A stretch of DNA of 64,000 bases from Sphingomonas sp. BT-65 (lineage in GTDB: Bacteria; Pseudomonadota; Alphaproteobacteria; Sphingomonadales; Sphingomonadaceae), in assembly GCF_026107375.2 (NCBI RefSeq), contig NZ_JAPCIA010000002.1:685702-749701 (forward strand), written 5' to 3'. The notes beneath the pieces are model-generated. The model saw only the letters and a list, made by a program, of their open reading frames with translations, did no database searches and was not told the origin of the DNA. Below are positions 33,073 through 41,970 of the stretch, one piece after another (positions within the stretch are counted from its first letter, which is position 1; each line of letters begins with the position of its first letter). A program made the position numbers and the translations under genes.

Positions 33073-33990
33073 CTAGGCAACCGCCTTCTCGAGTTCGGCG
33101 ATCTTCTCCGAGCAGACTTGATGGACGCCCTGGCCTAACTCCTCGACGCGAGCGCCGAGCCAATTCAGTTCCTCTTCGCTGATCCGGTAATGCCTGGAGT
33201 AGCGCGCCTTGGTGTACGCTTCCTTGAGCTTCTGGAACATCGCCCGCTCGCGGCGGGTGGTCTCAGGCCAAATACCGAAAAGACGCCGATCGAGCCCCTC
33301 TGCCAGCGAGCGAAGGAAAGCAATGTTGTGATTATATGGCGTGTAGAAGGTCAGGGTCAGCAGCACGCCCTGATATAGATTTTCCGTGGCCTGATGCAGG
33401 AGGAAGGCGGCCCGCTTCCAATCGCCCTCCGACATACAGAAGCGAAAAATTTTGAGGAAGCCAGCGGAATTCCCCATGTGCTCCTCAAAATACTCCTTGG
33501 CGGCAGCAAGAGCCTGTGCGGGTGTTTTTGGTTTGGGCTGATGCAGTTCACTGCCGTCGCTGTCGTAGAGCGCTATGCCGTCTCTCGCGAGCTCCATGAA
33601 GAACACGCGGCCGTGGGCGAGTCCGTCGTTCACCTCACGCAGGGAATGCACGATGAAGTTGACCGGCGTCCTCAGCGTCTTCTCGATCGTGTAAGCGCGA
33701 ACCAGTCGCTCCTCCGCCTTAGCCCAATAAGCGGCGCGATCGACAAGTTCTGCCTGATTAACGATCACCAACAGATCATAGTCGGATTTGTACTGGTTGG
33801 CTGACAGGGGCGCGTCGATCCAGTCGCCACGCGCATAGCTGCCAAACAGGATGATCTTGAGGATTTGCGCGCCTTTGCGGCGCGCTGTGGCGTTCTCGTT
33901 CGCAGCGCGGAACTCCTCGAACAAGATCTCAACCACGTGCTCCAGCTCGCGCTGCTTGGCAGGGGGAAGATGGTCAAGATCGGTGCGCAT
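33073..33990 (-). CDS. Nucleotidyltransferase-HEPN fusion protein
   Basis: A 305-residue protein. The N-terminal nucleotidyltransferase domain has ILFGSYARGDW and SDYDLLVIV, giving the GSxxRG and DxD active-site motifs. The C-terminal HEPN-type helical domain (about 165-290) includes FLLHQATENLYQGVLLTLTF. Fused MNT-HEPN proteins relate to toxin-antitoxin pairs in which the transferase AMPylates the HEPN nuclease; the usual RxxxxH nuclease motif is not evident, so activity is uncertain. Start ATG at 33990. Lies between the repeat array and the integrase. Confidence 0.8.
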   Translation of the reverse strand: MRTDLDHLPPAKQRELEHVVEILFEEFRAANENATARRKGAQILKIILFGSYARGDWIDAPLSANQYKSDYDLLVIVNQAELVDRAAYWAKAEERLVRAYTIEKTLRTPVNFIVHSLREVNDGLAHGRVFFMELARDGIALYDSDGSELHQPKPKTPAQALAAAKEYFEEHMGNSAGFLKIFRFCMSEGDWKRAAFLLHQATENLYQGVLLTLTFYTPYNHNIAFLRSLAEGLDRRLFGIWPETTRRERAMFQKLKEAYTKARYSRHYRISEEELNWLGARVEELGQGVHQVCSEKIAELEKAVA

Positions 33991-34346
33991 CCCAGAATCT
34001 TTCGGCAATCCCCGTCGGTTGGCAAGGACAATCGCGGTACGCTGATGACTGATTTCAAGAGGGGGCGGTCCAAAGGCGCGAATCGTCACCGGCTAGAATC
34101 CGCAATGAGATGACCTCCTTCGGACAAGGGGTGATTCCAACCCGCGAATGGGACGGCACGGGAAAATTTTCTCGGCGCCGTGTGTCACCGAACGTCACCG
34201 CAGCACACCGCAACCGACCGTAACTGGCCGCAGCTGGCACCCAGGGAGTTCATCGGCACCGTTTTGGCACTCTTGCATTCGATGCCGGCGCTTTCGATCC
34301 TGTGCCGGGGCGCATCGTCAGCAACCGAATATGGAAGTGTAAGCCC

Positions 34347-34562
34347 ATGTCCAGCGTTGAAAGAATCATCCGTCTCAAGACTGTGCTCGCCCGCACTGGT
34401 CTTTCCCGCACCACCCTCTACCGAAAGATGGGCGAGGGCACGTTTCCCCAGCGAGTGAAGATCAGCGTCCATGGTGCCGGATGGCACGAGTCAGCCGTCA
34501 ACCGTTGGATCGCCAACCCGGCGACCTGGCGCGAGAAGGGCGCCGGGAGCGAGATGCAATGA
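34347..34562 (+). CDS. AlpA-family phage-type regulator
   Basis: A 71-residue protein with an excisionase/AlpA winged helix: RLKTVLARTGLSRTTLYRKM then GTFPQRVKIS and AVNRWIANP. AlpA proteins activate integrase or excision in P4-like elements. It converges on the integrase with a shared hairpin between them. Confidence 0.88.
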   Translation: MSSVERIIRLKTVLARTGLSRTTLYRKMGEGTFPQRVKISVHGAGWHESAVNRWIANPATWREKGAGSEMQ

Positions 34563-34565
34563 TGG

Positions 34566-34589
34566 AAGGCCGGGTCATTTCCCGGCCTT
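34566..34589. terminator. Hairpin between alpA-type gene and integrase
   Basis: AAGGCCGGG-TCATTT-CCCGGCCTT, a perfect 9-base stem between convergent genes, overlapping the last codons of the integrase. Probably a bidirectional terminator, though no long T-tract follows. Confidence 0.6.
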
Positions 34590-35807
34590 CGCCTTCCCGA
34601 ACCTGCCCTTGAACACCTTCGCGCCGTCGCGGAGAAAGTCGAGATGGTCGGACCAGTGCTGCATCATCTTGACGCGCTCGTCCCAATATTCGCCGCGCGT
34701 GTAGGCGCGGCGCACGGCATTGTTGTCAGAGTGGGCAAGCTGCCGTTCGATCGCGTCGGGATGCCATAGGCCCATTTCGTTGAGCAGCGTCGCCGCCATG
34801 GCGCGGAAGCCGTGACCGGTCATCTCGTCCTGTGTGAAGCCCATGCGGCGCAGTGCCGCATTGATCGTGTTCTCCGACATCGGCCGGTCAACCGAACGCA
34901 GGGAGGGGAACAGGAAGCGGCTATAATCCGTGTCGTGCTCGATGGTTTCGAGGATAGCGAGCGCTTGGCGGGAGAGGGGGATGGTATGCGCCCGCCGCAT
35001 CTTGGTCTTGTGCGGCGGGATCGTCCAAAGCGCCTTGTCGAAATCGAAGTCGCTCCATTCGGCATGACGCAGCTCGCCGGGCCGCACGAACACATGCGGC
35101 AAGAGCCGCAGCGCCGCCTTGGTGTTGGGATGCCCTTCGAACGCCTCGATGGCGCGGAGCAAGCCACCTGCTTCCTTGGGGCCGGTGATTGCGGCCCGGT
35201 GGACCGGCTTGGGAGCGATCAGGGCGCCGCGCAGATCGGCGGCAACGTCGCGCTCGGCGCGGGCCGTGGCGATGGCGTAGCGGAACACTTGGCTGCACGC
35301 GCTGCGCAGCCGCTTGGCCGTCTCATATTTACCCTTGCTCTCCATCTTGCGCAGCATGATCAGCAGCTCCTGCGCGGAGATCGATGCGATGGGGCGCTTG
35401 CCGATGGACTCGTTGACGAAGTCCAGTAGCCAGCGCAGCTTCTTCATGGTGACGACCGAACGGTCTTCCTTCTCGACCTTCACCAGCCATTCGTCGGCGA
35501 CCGCCTTGAAGCTGTTGGAGGCGGCGACGCTCGCGGCGATCCGCTCAAGCTTGATCTTCTCTCCAGGATCTTCGCCGCGCGCGAGAACCTTGCGGGCCGC
35601 GTCGCGCTGCTCGCGAGCGTCGGCAAGACCGGTGTCGGGCCACACGCCGAACGCCAGTGTCTTCTGCTTGCCGAGATGGCGATAGTTCATCCGCCAGTAG
35701 CGTGCACCGCTAGGCGCCACCAGCAGATAGAGGCCGTCGCTGTCGGTCAGCTTGTAGGGCTTGGCGCGGCCTTTGGCCGCTTTGATCGCCACAACGGAAA
35801 GCGCCAT
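34575..35807 (-). CDS. P4-type tyrosine site-specific integrase
   Basis: A 410-residue integrase. An N-terminal DUF4102 arm-binding domain (LSVVAIKAAKGRAKPYKLTD) is followed by a core-binding domain (about 100-190) and a catalytic domain with Arg in FVRPGELRHAEW, HGFRAMAATLL (HxxR), a His in RQLAHSDNNAVRRAY and the nucleophilic Tyr in YTRGEY. These enzymes integrate islands into tRNA genes. The start lies 165 bases from tRNA-Glu, with TGGTAT elements between, so the element extends leftward. Confidence 0.93.
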   Translation of the reverse strand: MALSVVAIKAAKGRAKPYKLTDSDGLYLLVAPSGARYWRMNYRHLGKQKTLAFGVWPDTGLADAREQRDAARKVLARGEDPGEKIKLERIAASVAASNSFKAVADEWLVKVEKEDRSVVTMKKLRWLLDFVNESIGKRPIASISAQELLIMLRKMESKGKYETAKRLRSACSQVFRYAIATARAERDVAADLRGALIAPKPVHRAAITGPKEAGGLLRAIEAFEGHPNTKAALRLLPHVFVRPGELRHAEWSDFDFDKALWTIPPHKTKMRRAHTIPLSRQALAILETIEHDTDYSRFLFPSLRSVDRPMSENTINAALRRMGFTQDEMTGHGFRAMAATLLNEMGLWHPDAIERQLAHSDNNAVRRAYTRGEYWDERVKMMQHWSDHLDFLRDGAKVFKGRFGKAKAGK

Positions 35808-35809
35808 GA

Positions 35810-35880
35810 TGGTATCTCCGATCTCGGGACCGGCGCGACACCATCAGATATACCATCGATTTGCTGGTATGTGGTGGTAT
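35810..35880. promoter_or_regulatory. TGGTAT elements, probable integrase arm sites
   Basis: TGGTAT occurs at 35810, 35865 and 35875 and inverted as ATACCA at 35850, between the integrase start and tRNA-Glu. Clustered short repeats here suggest integrase or AlpA/Xis binding. A further pair of CCGCAGAAAA repeats lies just to the right. Confidence 0.5.
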
Positions 35881-35971
35881 CCAGCCGTTCCGAATGAACC
35901 GTCTATACCGCAGAAAAACCGCAGAAAACAGCCATTAATGGCATGTCTTGACACCTTCTGGGAGGCGAAGG

Positions 35972-36046
35972 TGGTGACCCCTACGGGAATCGAACCCGTG
36001 TTTCAGCCGTGAAAGGGCCGCGTCCTAACCGCTAGACGAAGGGGCC
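35972..36046 (-). tRNA. tRNA-Glu (anticodon UUC)
   Basis: On the minus strand it starts GGCCCCTTCGTCTAGCGG, has the anticodon loop CTTTCAC with anticodon TTC, the T-arm GGGTTCGATTCCC and an encoded CCA end. The acceptor stem pairs (one G-T). Its 3' end faces the integrase gene, so it is the likely attachment site. Confidence 0.95.
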
Positions 36047-36197
36047 ATGCAGCGAGCGCGCGAACTAGGCAAAGCGCGCCACCGGGTCAAGTGGCGTTCT
36101 TGCGGTTGACCGAACGTGCTTGTCGCACATGCCGCGAGGCAGATAGAGTGCACCGCGCGGGTTCCGGGGACTCGTGCCCAGGGGGAAACGCGAGACG

Positions 36198-37949
36198 ATG
36201 CGCACTGGCTGGCGAGCACCCAATGCGACGCTCGCGGTCGCGCTTCAAGCGTGCCGGCGCCACTTCCTGGCCGCCGCCGGATTCAGCGCGCTGATCAACC
36301 TGCTGTTCCTCGCGCCGATGCTTTACATGCTCCAGGTCTATGACCGCGTGGTGCCGACGCGCGGGGCGCTCACCTTGCTGTTCGCGACGCTCGCGCTGGC
36401 GGTGGCGCTGATCGCGCTGGCGCTGCTCGATTGGGTGCGCTCGCGGCTGCTGGTGTGCGCCAGCGTGCGGCTCGACCGTCAGCTCGCCCAGCCCTTGCTC
36501 GACGCCGGGCTCGCACTGCGCGCCGGCGAGCGTGGTCCGGGCACGCGCCAGGCGGTGCGCGACTTCGACGTGCTGCGCCAGGCGCTGACCGGCCCCAGCA
36601 TGCTCGCGCTGTTCGACGCGCCGTGGAGCCCGGTCTATGTGCTGATCTGCTTCCTGATCCACCCCGCGATCGGCGTGCTCGTCCTGACCGGCGCGGCGGT
36701 GCTGGTACTGCTGACGCTGCGCAACGAGAAGCTGACGCACGGCCCGCTGCACGACGCCAACCTCGCGGCGCGGCGCGCCTATGCCGATCAGGAGCGGGTG
36801 ACCGCGGACGCCGAAATCGTTCGCGCGCTCGGCATGCGCCGCGCGCTGGTCCAGCGCCACCTTGCCGACCGCGAGACGATGATGGCGCTGCAATCGCACG
36901 CCAGCATGATCTCGAGCCGCTACGTCACCGCCAGCAAGTTCCTGCGGCTGGTGCTGCAGTCGCTCTCGCTCGGGCTTGGGGCCTGGCTGGCGATCGGGAA
37001 CGATATCTCGGTCGGCGCGATCTTCGCCGCCTCGTTCCTCGCCGGGCGCGCGCTCGCGCCGATCGACCAGCTGCTCGGATCGTGGCGCACCGTGGTGCAG
37101 GCGCGCGACGCCTATGCCGCGCTCGGCGAGCTGCTCGACGCGGGCGAGGAGGGGGGCGCGCAGACCCGCCTCCCCGCCCCCGCCGGCCGCATCACGCTGG
37201 AGGGTGTCGCGGTGCGGGCGCCGGCGGGCGATGCCGCGATCCTCACCGATATCGCGTTCGACGTGAAGCCGGGCGAGGTCGTCGCAGTGGTCGGGCCGAG
37301 CGGCTCGGGCAAGTCGACGCTGCTGCGCGCGATCGCGGGCGCCGCCCCGGTCGCAGGCGGCACGATCCGCTTCGACGGGGCGAGCATCGCCGACTGGGAT
37401 TCCGAGCGGCTCGCGGTGCATATCGGCTATCTGCCGCAGGAGACGGTGCTGTTCGCGGGCAGCGTGCGCGACAACATCTCGCGATTCGAAGGCGCACTGA
37501 ACGACGACGTGGAGGCGATCGACGCGGCGGTGGTCGAAGCAGCCAAGGCGTCGGGCGCGCACGGCCTGATCCAGCATCTGCCCAAGGGCTATGACACGCT
37601 GCTGGGGCCGGGCGGCAGGGGCATTTCCGCGGGCCAGGCGCAGCGCATCGGGCTCGCCCGTGCGGTCTATCGCGCGCCGGCGATGCTGCTGCTCGACGAA
37701 CCCAATGCGCATCTCGACGCCGAGGGCGAATCGCGGCTGGTCGGGACGATCGCTGCGGCCAAGGCGCGTGGGGCTTCCGTGCTGATCGCCGCGCACCGCA
37801 TGGGTGTGCTCGGCGTGGTCGACCGCATCCTGCTGCTGCGCGGCGGGCGGATCGAGGCATTCGGCCCGCGCGACGAGGTGATTGGGCGGCTCCAGGCGGT
37901 GCGCGACGCGAAACCGGCAACGGCCATGGACAAGGCGGCAGGCGCATGA
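36198..37949 (+). CDS. Type I secretion ABC transporter (permease-ATPase fusion)
   Basis: A 583-residue PrtD/HlyB-type exporter without a C39 peptidase domain. The membrane domain (about 20-300) contains FLAPMLYMLQVYDRVVPTRG, typical of the type I secretion subfamily. The ATPase has Walker A GPSGSGKS, the signature ISAGQAQRIGLARA (a variant of LSGGQ) and Walker B MLLLDEPNAHLD. It exports an RTX-like or other C-terminal-signal protein not encoded nearby. Overlaps the adaptor gene by four bases. Start ATG 36198; a GTG at 36174 is possible. Confidence 0.92.
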   Translation: MRTGWRAPNATLAVALQACRRHFLAAAGFSALINLLFLAPMLYMLQVYDRVVPTRGALTLLFATLALAVALIALALLDWVRSRLLVCASVRLDRQLAQPLLDAGLALRAGERGPGTRQAVRDFDVLRQALTGPSMLALFDAPWSPVYVLICFLIHPAIGVLVLTGAAVLVLLTLRNEKLTHGPLHDANLAARRAYADQERVTADAEIVRALGMRRALVQRHLADRETMMALQSHASMISSRYVTASKFLRLVLQSLSLGLGAWLAIGNDISVGAIFAASFLAGRALAPIDQLLGSWRTVVQARDAYAALGELLDAGEEGGAQTRLPAPAGRITLEGVAVRAPAGDAAILTDIAFDVKPGEVVAVVGPSGSGKSTLLRAIAGAAPVAGGTIRFDGASIADWDSERLAVHIGYLPQETVLFAGSVRDNISRFEGALNDDVEAIDAAVVEAAKASGAHGLIQHLPKGYDTLLGPGGRGISAGQAQRIGLARAVYRAPAMLLLDEPNAHLDAEGESRLVGTIAAAKARGASVLIAAHRMGVLGVVDRILLLRGGRIEAFGPRDEVIGRLQAVRDAKPATAMDKAAGA

Positions 37950-39295
37950 CCGCGCTGGCAGAGCCCCTGCCCGAAACCGGGACCATGCTTGACGACCGGC
38001 CGGGGCGCGAGATCCGTTTCGGGCTGATCGTCGCCGGGCTGTTCTTCGTCGTGCTGCTCGGCTGGGCCGCGTTCGCGCCGCTCGATTCCGCCGCCTTCGC
38101 GCCTGGCCGCCTCGCCGTCTCCGGCCAGCGCCAGGCGGTGCAGCACCGCGAAGGCGGCGTGGTCGCGCGCATCCTGGTACGCGAGGGCCAGCGGGTGCGG
38201 CAGGGCGAGTTGCTGGTCGAGCTCGCCGCCGCCGATGTCCGCGCGCAGGAACGCGCGCTTGGCGGTCAGGTGATCAGCCTCAAGGCCGAGCGCGCGCGGC
38301 TGCTCGCCGAGCAGGCGGGGCAAGCCGCGGTGCGCTGGCCGGTGGAATTCGCCGCGCTGACCGGCGAGGATCGGAGCGAGGCAGACGCCGCGGTCGCGCG
38401 CCAGCAGGCGCAATTCGCCGCCCGTGCCTCCGTGCTCATCGCGCAGACCGGCGCGATGCGCCAACAGATCGCGCAGTCGCTGCAGGGCGCCACCGGCTTT
38501 CGCAAGCAGGCCGAAGCCTCGCGCCAGCAGGCCCGGCTCGTCACCGAGGAGCTCGACGCGATCAAGGGCGTTGCGGACAAGGGCTATGTCGCTAAGACGC
38601 GGCTGCGCGCGCTCGAACGCGCCCGCGCCGAATTGCTCGGGCAGGAGGGGCAATATGCCGCCAACACTGCCCAGGCGACGACGCAGGCGGGCGAGGCGCG
38701 GATCAAGCTGCTCGAGATCGAACGCGCTTTCCGTGAGAAGAGCAGCGCCGAGCTGCGCAATGTCGAGCTCAGCCTCGCCGATCTCGAGCCGCGCTTTCGT
38801 GCCGCGCGCGACCAGCTCGAGCGCGTGCGCATCCGCGCGCCAGCGAGCGGCACGGTGGTGGGGCTCAGCGTCTTCACTCCCGGCGGCGTGATCGCGCCGG
38901 GTCAGAAGCTGATGGACGTGGTGCCGCAGAATGCCGCTTTGGTGATCGAGGCGCGCGTCGCGCCCGGCGATGCCGACGACGTCCAGGCCGGCCAGGGGGC
39001 CGAGATCCGCTTCACCGGGCTGCACGACCGGCAATTGCCGATCCTGTCGGGTAAGGTCACGCGGCTGTCCGCCGACAGCTTCGAGGACGAGCGCACCGGC
39101 GAACCCTATTTCCTCGCCGAGGTCGCCGTGCCCGCCTCCGAGCTTGAGGCGATCCGGCGGGTGCGCGGCGCGGATTTCCGGCTGCGGGCGGGCATGCCGG
39201 TCGAGGTGCTGGTGCCGCTGCGCAAGCGCACCGCGCTGCAATATATCTTCGAGCCGCTCAGCCAGACGATGTGGCGTTTGTTCCGCGAACATTGA
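37946..39295 (+). CDS. Type I secretion membrane-fusion adaptor (HlyD family)
   Basis: A 449-residue protein with a short cytosolic N-terminus, one helix (about 27-45, FGLIVAGLFFVVLLGWAAFA), a lipoyl/barrel region (GGVVARILVREGQRVRQGEL), a long coiled-coil hairpin (about 120-290) and a C-terminal beta domain ending with GMPVEVLVPLRKRTALQYIF. It links the ABC exporter to a TolC-type channel. ATGA overlap with the ABC gene. Confidence 0.93.
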   Translation: MTALAEPLPETGTMLDDRPGREIRFGLIVAGLFFVVLLGWAAFAPLDSAAFAPGRLAVSGQRQAVQHREGGVVARILVREGQRVRQGELLVELAAADVRAQERALGGQVISLKAERARLLAEQAGQAAVRWPVEFAALTGEDRSEADAAVARQQAQFAARASVLIAQTGAMRQQIAQSLQGATGFRKQAEASRQQARLVTEELDAIKGVADKGYVAKTRLRALERARAELLGQEGQYAANTAQATTQAGEARIKLLEIERAFREKSSAELRNVELSLADLEPRFRAARDQLERVRIRAPASGTVVGLSVFTPGGVIAPGQKLMDVVPQNAALVIEARVAPGDADDVQAGQGAEIRFTGLHDRQLPILSGKVTRLSADSFEDERTGEPYFLAEVAVPASELEAIRRVRGADFRLRAGMPVEVLVPLRKRTALQYIFEPLSQTMWRLFREH

Positions 39296-39332
39296 TCGGC
39301 CCGGCGCGACTTCGGCGCGGGATAACTAGTAT

Positions 39333-39348
39333 CATTTGACACCAAATG
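39333..39348. promoter_or_regulatory. Palindrome upstream of hppD
   Basis: CATTTG-ACAC-CAAATG, a perfect 6-base dyad 42 bases before the hppD start. Possible operator for a MarR- or IclR-type regulator of tyrosine catabolism. The regulator is not identified. Confidence 0.5.
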
Positions 39349-39390
39349 TCCGGACGACTAGGCCGGAAGCCTGTTTTCCGGAGAGACGCC

Positions 39391-40428
39391 ATGACCGATC
39401 CCCAGAACCCGCTCGGCCTCAACGGCTTCGAGTTCGTCGAATTCACCTCGCCCGATCCCGAGGCGATGGCGCGCCAGTTCGAGCAGCTCGGCTTCGTCCC
39501 CTCGCACCGCCACCCGACCAAGGACATCACCCGCTACAAGCAGGGCCGCATCAACCTGATGCTCAACCGCGACGAGACCGGCCGCGTCGCCGAGTTCCGC
39601 GCGGAGCATGGCCCTTCGGCGAGCGCGATGGCGTTCCGCGTCGCCGATCCCGAAGCTGCGATGAAATGGGCGCTGGCGCATGGCGCCGAGCGCACCGCGG
39701 AGGACGACACCGTCATCCTCGGCATCGGCGGCTCCTACCTCTATTTCATCCAGGATGGCGAAGACCTCTATGCCGACTGGGAGGAGATCCCCGGCTGGCA
39801 GCAGGCCGAGGCCGAGAACAATGTCGGGCTCGACCTGCTCGACCACCTCACCCACAATGTCCGGCGCGGCCAGATGCGGGTGTGGAGCGAATTCTACAAG
39901 ACGCTGTTCGGGTTCGAGGAGCAGAAGTATTTCGATATCAAGGGCCAGGCGACCGGGCTGTTCAGCCAGGCGATGATCGCCCCCGACAAGGCGATCCGCA
40001 TCCCGCTCAACGAGAGCCAGGACGACAAGAGCCAGATCGAGGAGTTCATCCGCGAATATAAGGGCGAGGGCATCCAGCACCTCGCGCTGACCACGCCGGA
40101 CATCTACGACACGGTCGAGCGGCTGCGCGCCCGCGGCGTCAAGCTGCAGGACACGATCGAGACCTATTACGAGCTGGTCGACAAGCGCGTGCCCGGCCAT
40201 GGCGAGGACCTTGAGCGGCTGCGCAAGAACCGCATCCTGATCGACGGCAATGTCGGCGATGAGGGCATTTTGCTGCAGATCTTCACCGAGAACATGTTCG
40301 GCCCGATCTTCTTCGAGATCATCCAGCGCAAGGGCAATGAAGGTTTCGGCAACGGCAATTTCCAGGCGCTGTTCGAGAGCATCGAGCTCGACCAGATCCG
40401 TAGGGGCGTGATCAAGGTCGACGCCTAG
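39391..40428 (+). CDS. hppD: 4-hydroxyphenylpyruvate dioxygenase
   Basis: A 345-residue Fe(II) enzyme converting 4-hydroxyphenylpyruvate to homogentisate. Two vicinal-oxygen-chelate domains; metal ligands are His in LLDHLTHNVRRGQ, His in GIQHLALTTPDIY and Glu in GPIFFEIIQRKG. The C-terminus GFGNGNFQALFESIELDQ is the family gate helix. The ATG at 39391 fits the family start. Homogentisate 1,2-dioxygenase follows after a repeat element. Confidence 0.96.
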   Translation: MTDPQNPLGLNGFEFVEFTSPDPEAMARQFEQLGFVPSHRHPTKDITRYKQGRINLMLNRDETGRVAEFRAEHGPSASAMAFRVADPEAAMKWALAHGAERTAEDDTVILGIGGSYLYFIQDGEDLYADWEEIPGWQQAEAENNVGLDLLDHLTHNVRRGQMRVWSEFYKTLFGFEEQKYFDIKGQATGLFSQAMIAPDKAIRIPLNESQDDKSQIEEFIREYKGEGIQHLALTTPDIYDTVERLRARGVKLQDTIETYYELVDKRVPGHGEDLERLRKNRILIDGNVGDEGILLQIFTENMFGPIFFEIIQRKGNEGFGNGNFQALFESIELDQIRRGVIKVDA

Positions 40429-40492
40429 GTTTGGAGAGGGGAGTCGGACCGCGACACCAGTAGCGTTGCGCGGCGCGAGTCCGGCCCAAATT

Positions 40493-40625
40493 CCCTCTCC
40501 CTCCGGGAGAGGGAAGGAGCCGCGAAGCGGCGGAAGGGTGAGGGCGTCGCAATCGCGGCAACCGCTCACCCTCTTCCTCCCGCGCGCTTCGCGCGCGGGC
40601 CCCTCCTTCTCCCAAAGGGAGAAGG
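40493..40625 (+). repeat. Palindromic intergenic repeat between hppD and hmgA
   Basis: A chain of inverted repeats: CCCTCTCC-CTCCG-GGAGAGGG at 40493, GGGTGAG facing CTCACCC in the middle, CCCGCGCGCTTCGCGCGCGGG, and CCTTCTCCC-AAA-GGGAGAAGG at 40605. A REP-type element of a kind common between genes in sphingomonads; unrelated to the type A/B repeats. Confidence 0.75.
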
Positions 40626-40638
40626 TTTGTAGGATCGC

Positions 40639-41922
40639 TTGATGACAACCGATTATTTCCCCGGCTTCGGCAATCATGTCTCGACCGAGGCGGTCGCCGG
40701 CGCGCTCCCGATCGGCCGCAACTCGCCGCAGCGGCCCGCTTATGGCCTTTATGCCGAGCAACTGAGCGGCACCGCCTTCACCGCGCCGCGGCACGAGAAC
40801 CGCCGCTCCTGGCTCTACCGCATGCGGCCAAGCGCCGCGCATCCGCCCTATCGGCGCTACGAGGGCGCCAAGCGCTTCGCCGTTGGCGCGCCGGGCGATC
40901 CACTGCCCCCCAATCGCCTGCGCTGGGACCCGGTCGCCGTGCCCGCACCCGGCACCGACCTGATCGACGGCATGACGACGATGCTGGTCAACCGCGATCC
41001 CGCCGAACTCGAGGGCGTCGCGGTACATGTCTATGCCGCGAACGCGGACATGGACACGCGCGTGTTCGTGAACGCGGATGGCGAGCTGCTGTTCATCCCC
41101 CAGACCGGGCGGCTGACCTTGCTCACCGAGCTCGGCCGGATCGACATCGCGCCGGGGCAGGTCGCGCTGGTGCCGCGCGGGGTGAAGTTCCGTGCCTTGC
41201 TCCCCGATGGCGAGGCGCGGGGCTATGTCGCCGAGAATCACGGCGCGCTGTTCCGCCTCCCCGACCTCGGCCCGATCGGCGCCAACGGGCTTGCCAATCC
41301 GCGCGACTTCGAGACCCCGGCGGCGTGGTTCGAGGATCGCGACGCGCCGTTCGAGATTGTGCAAAAGTCGTTGGGGAATCTGTGGACAACGACGCTCGAC
41401 CACTCGCCGCTCGACGTCGTCGCGTGGCACGGCAACCTCGCGCCGTGGCGCTACGATCTTGCCCGGTTCAACACGATGAACACGGTGAGCTTCGACCATC
41501 CCGATCCGTCGATCTTCACCGTGCTCACCTCGCCCAGCGACGTGCCGGGCCGCGCCAATGCCGACTTCGTGATCTTCCCGCCGCGCTGGATGGTCGCCGA
41601 GGACACGTTCCGTCCGCCCTGGTTCCACCGCAACGTGATGAGCGAGGCGATGGGGCTGATCCATGGCGCCTATGACGCCAAGGCCGAGGGCTTCGCGCCG
41701 GGCGGGCTCTCGCTCCACAACCTCATGGCCGGACACGGTCCCGACGTCGCGAGCTGGGAAAGCGCCAGCAACGCCGAGCTCAAGCCGCACAGGATCGACG
41801 GGACGATGGCGTTCATGGTCGAGACGTGCTGGCCCTATCGCCCGACGCAATTCGCGCTCGACACCGCGCAGCCGGACTATGACGCGGCGTGGCAGGGCTT
41901 TCCCAAGGCCGAGCTGCCTTGA
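40639..41922 (+). CDS. hmgA: Homogentisate 1,2-dioxygenase
   Basis: A 427-residue Fe(II) dioxygenase opening the homogentisate ring to maleylacetoacetate. Family marks include [20 protein letters not shown] then [40 protein letters not shown] and the C-terminal [15 protein letters not shown]. Functions directly after hppD. The next pathway genes (maiA, fahA) are not in the window. Confidence 0.96.
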   Translation: MMTTDYFPGFGNHVSTEAVAGALPIGRNSPQRPAYGLYAEQLSGTAFTAPRHENRRSWLYRMRPSAAHPPYRRYEGAKRFAVGAPGDPLPPNRLRWDPVAVPAPGTDLIDGMTTMLVNRDPAELEGVAVHVYAANADMDTRVFVNADGELLFIPQTGRLTLLTELGRIDIAPGQVALVPRGVKFRALLPDGEARGYVAENHGALFRLPDLGPIGANGLANPRDFETPAAWFEDRDAPFEIVQKSLGNLWTTTLDHSPLDVVAWHGNLAPWRYDLARFNTMNTVSFDHPDPSIFTVLTSPSDVPGRANADFVIFPPRWMVAEDTFRPPWFHRNVMSEAMGLIHGAYDAKAEGFAPGGLSLHNLMAGHGPDVASWESASNAELKPHRIDGTMAFMVETCWPYRPTQFALDTAQPDYDAAWQGFPKAELP

Positions 41923-41927
41923 AATTC

Positions 41928-41945
41928 CTCCCCGCCGGGGGAGGT
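41928..41945. terminator. Hairpin between hmgA and the monooxygenase
   Basis: CCTCCCC-GCCG-GGGGAGG, 7-base stem, between the convergent genes hmgA and the flavin monooxygenase. No T-tract; may be a terminator or a short intergenic repeat. Confidence 0.5.
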
Positions 41946-41970
41946 GGCATCGTGCAGCGATCTTCACCGC

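Noticed and set aside
34100..35971. Second attachment site (copy of the tRNA-Glu 3' end) within the window
   Set aside because: No second copy of the ACGGGTTCGATTCCCGTAGG segment was noticed to the left of the integrase. The far end may lie outside the window.
36047..36197. Tandem promoter before the type I secretion operon
   Set aside because: TTGACC near 36107 is present but no acceptable -10 lies at the right distance.
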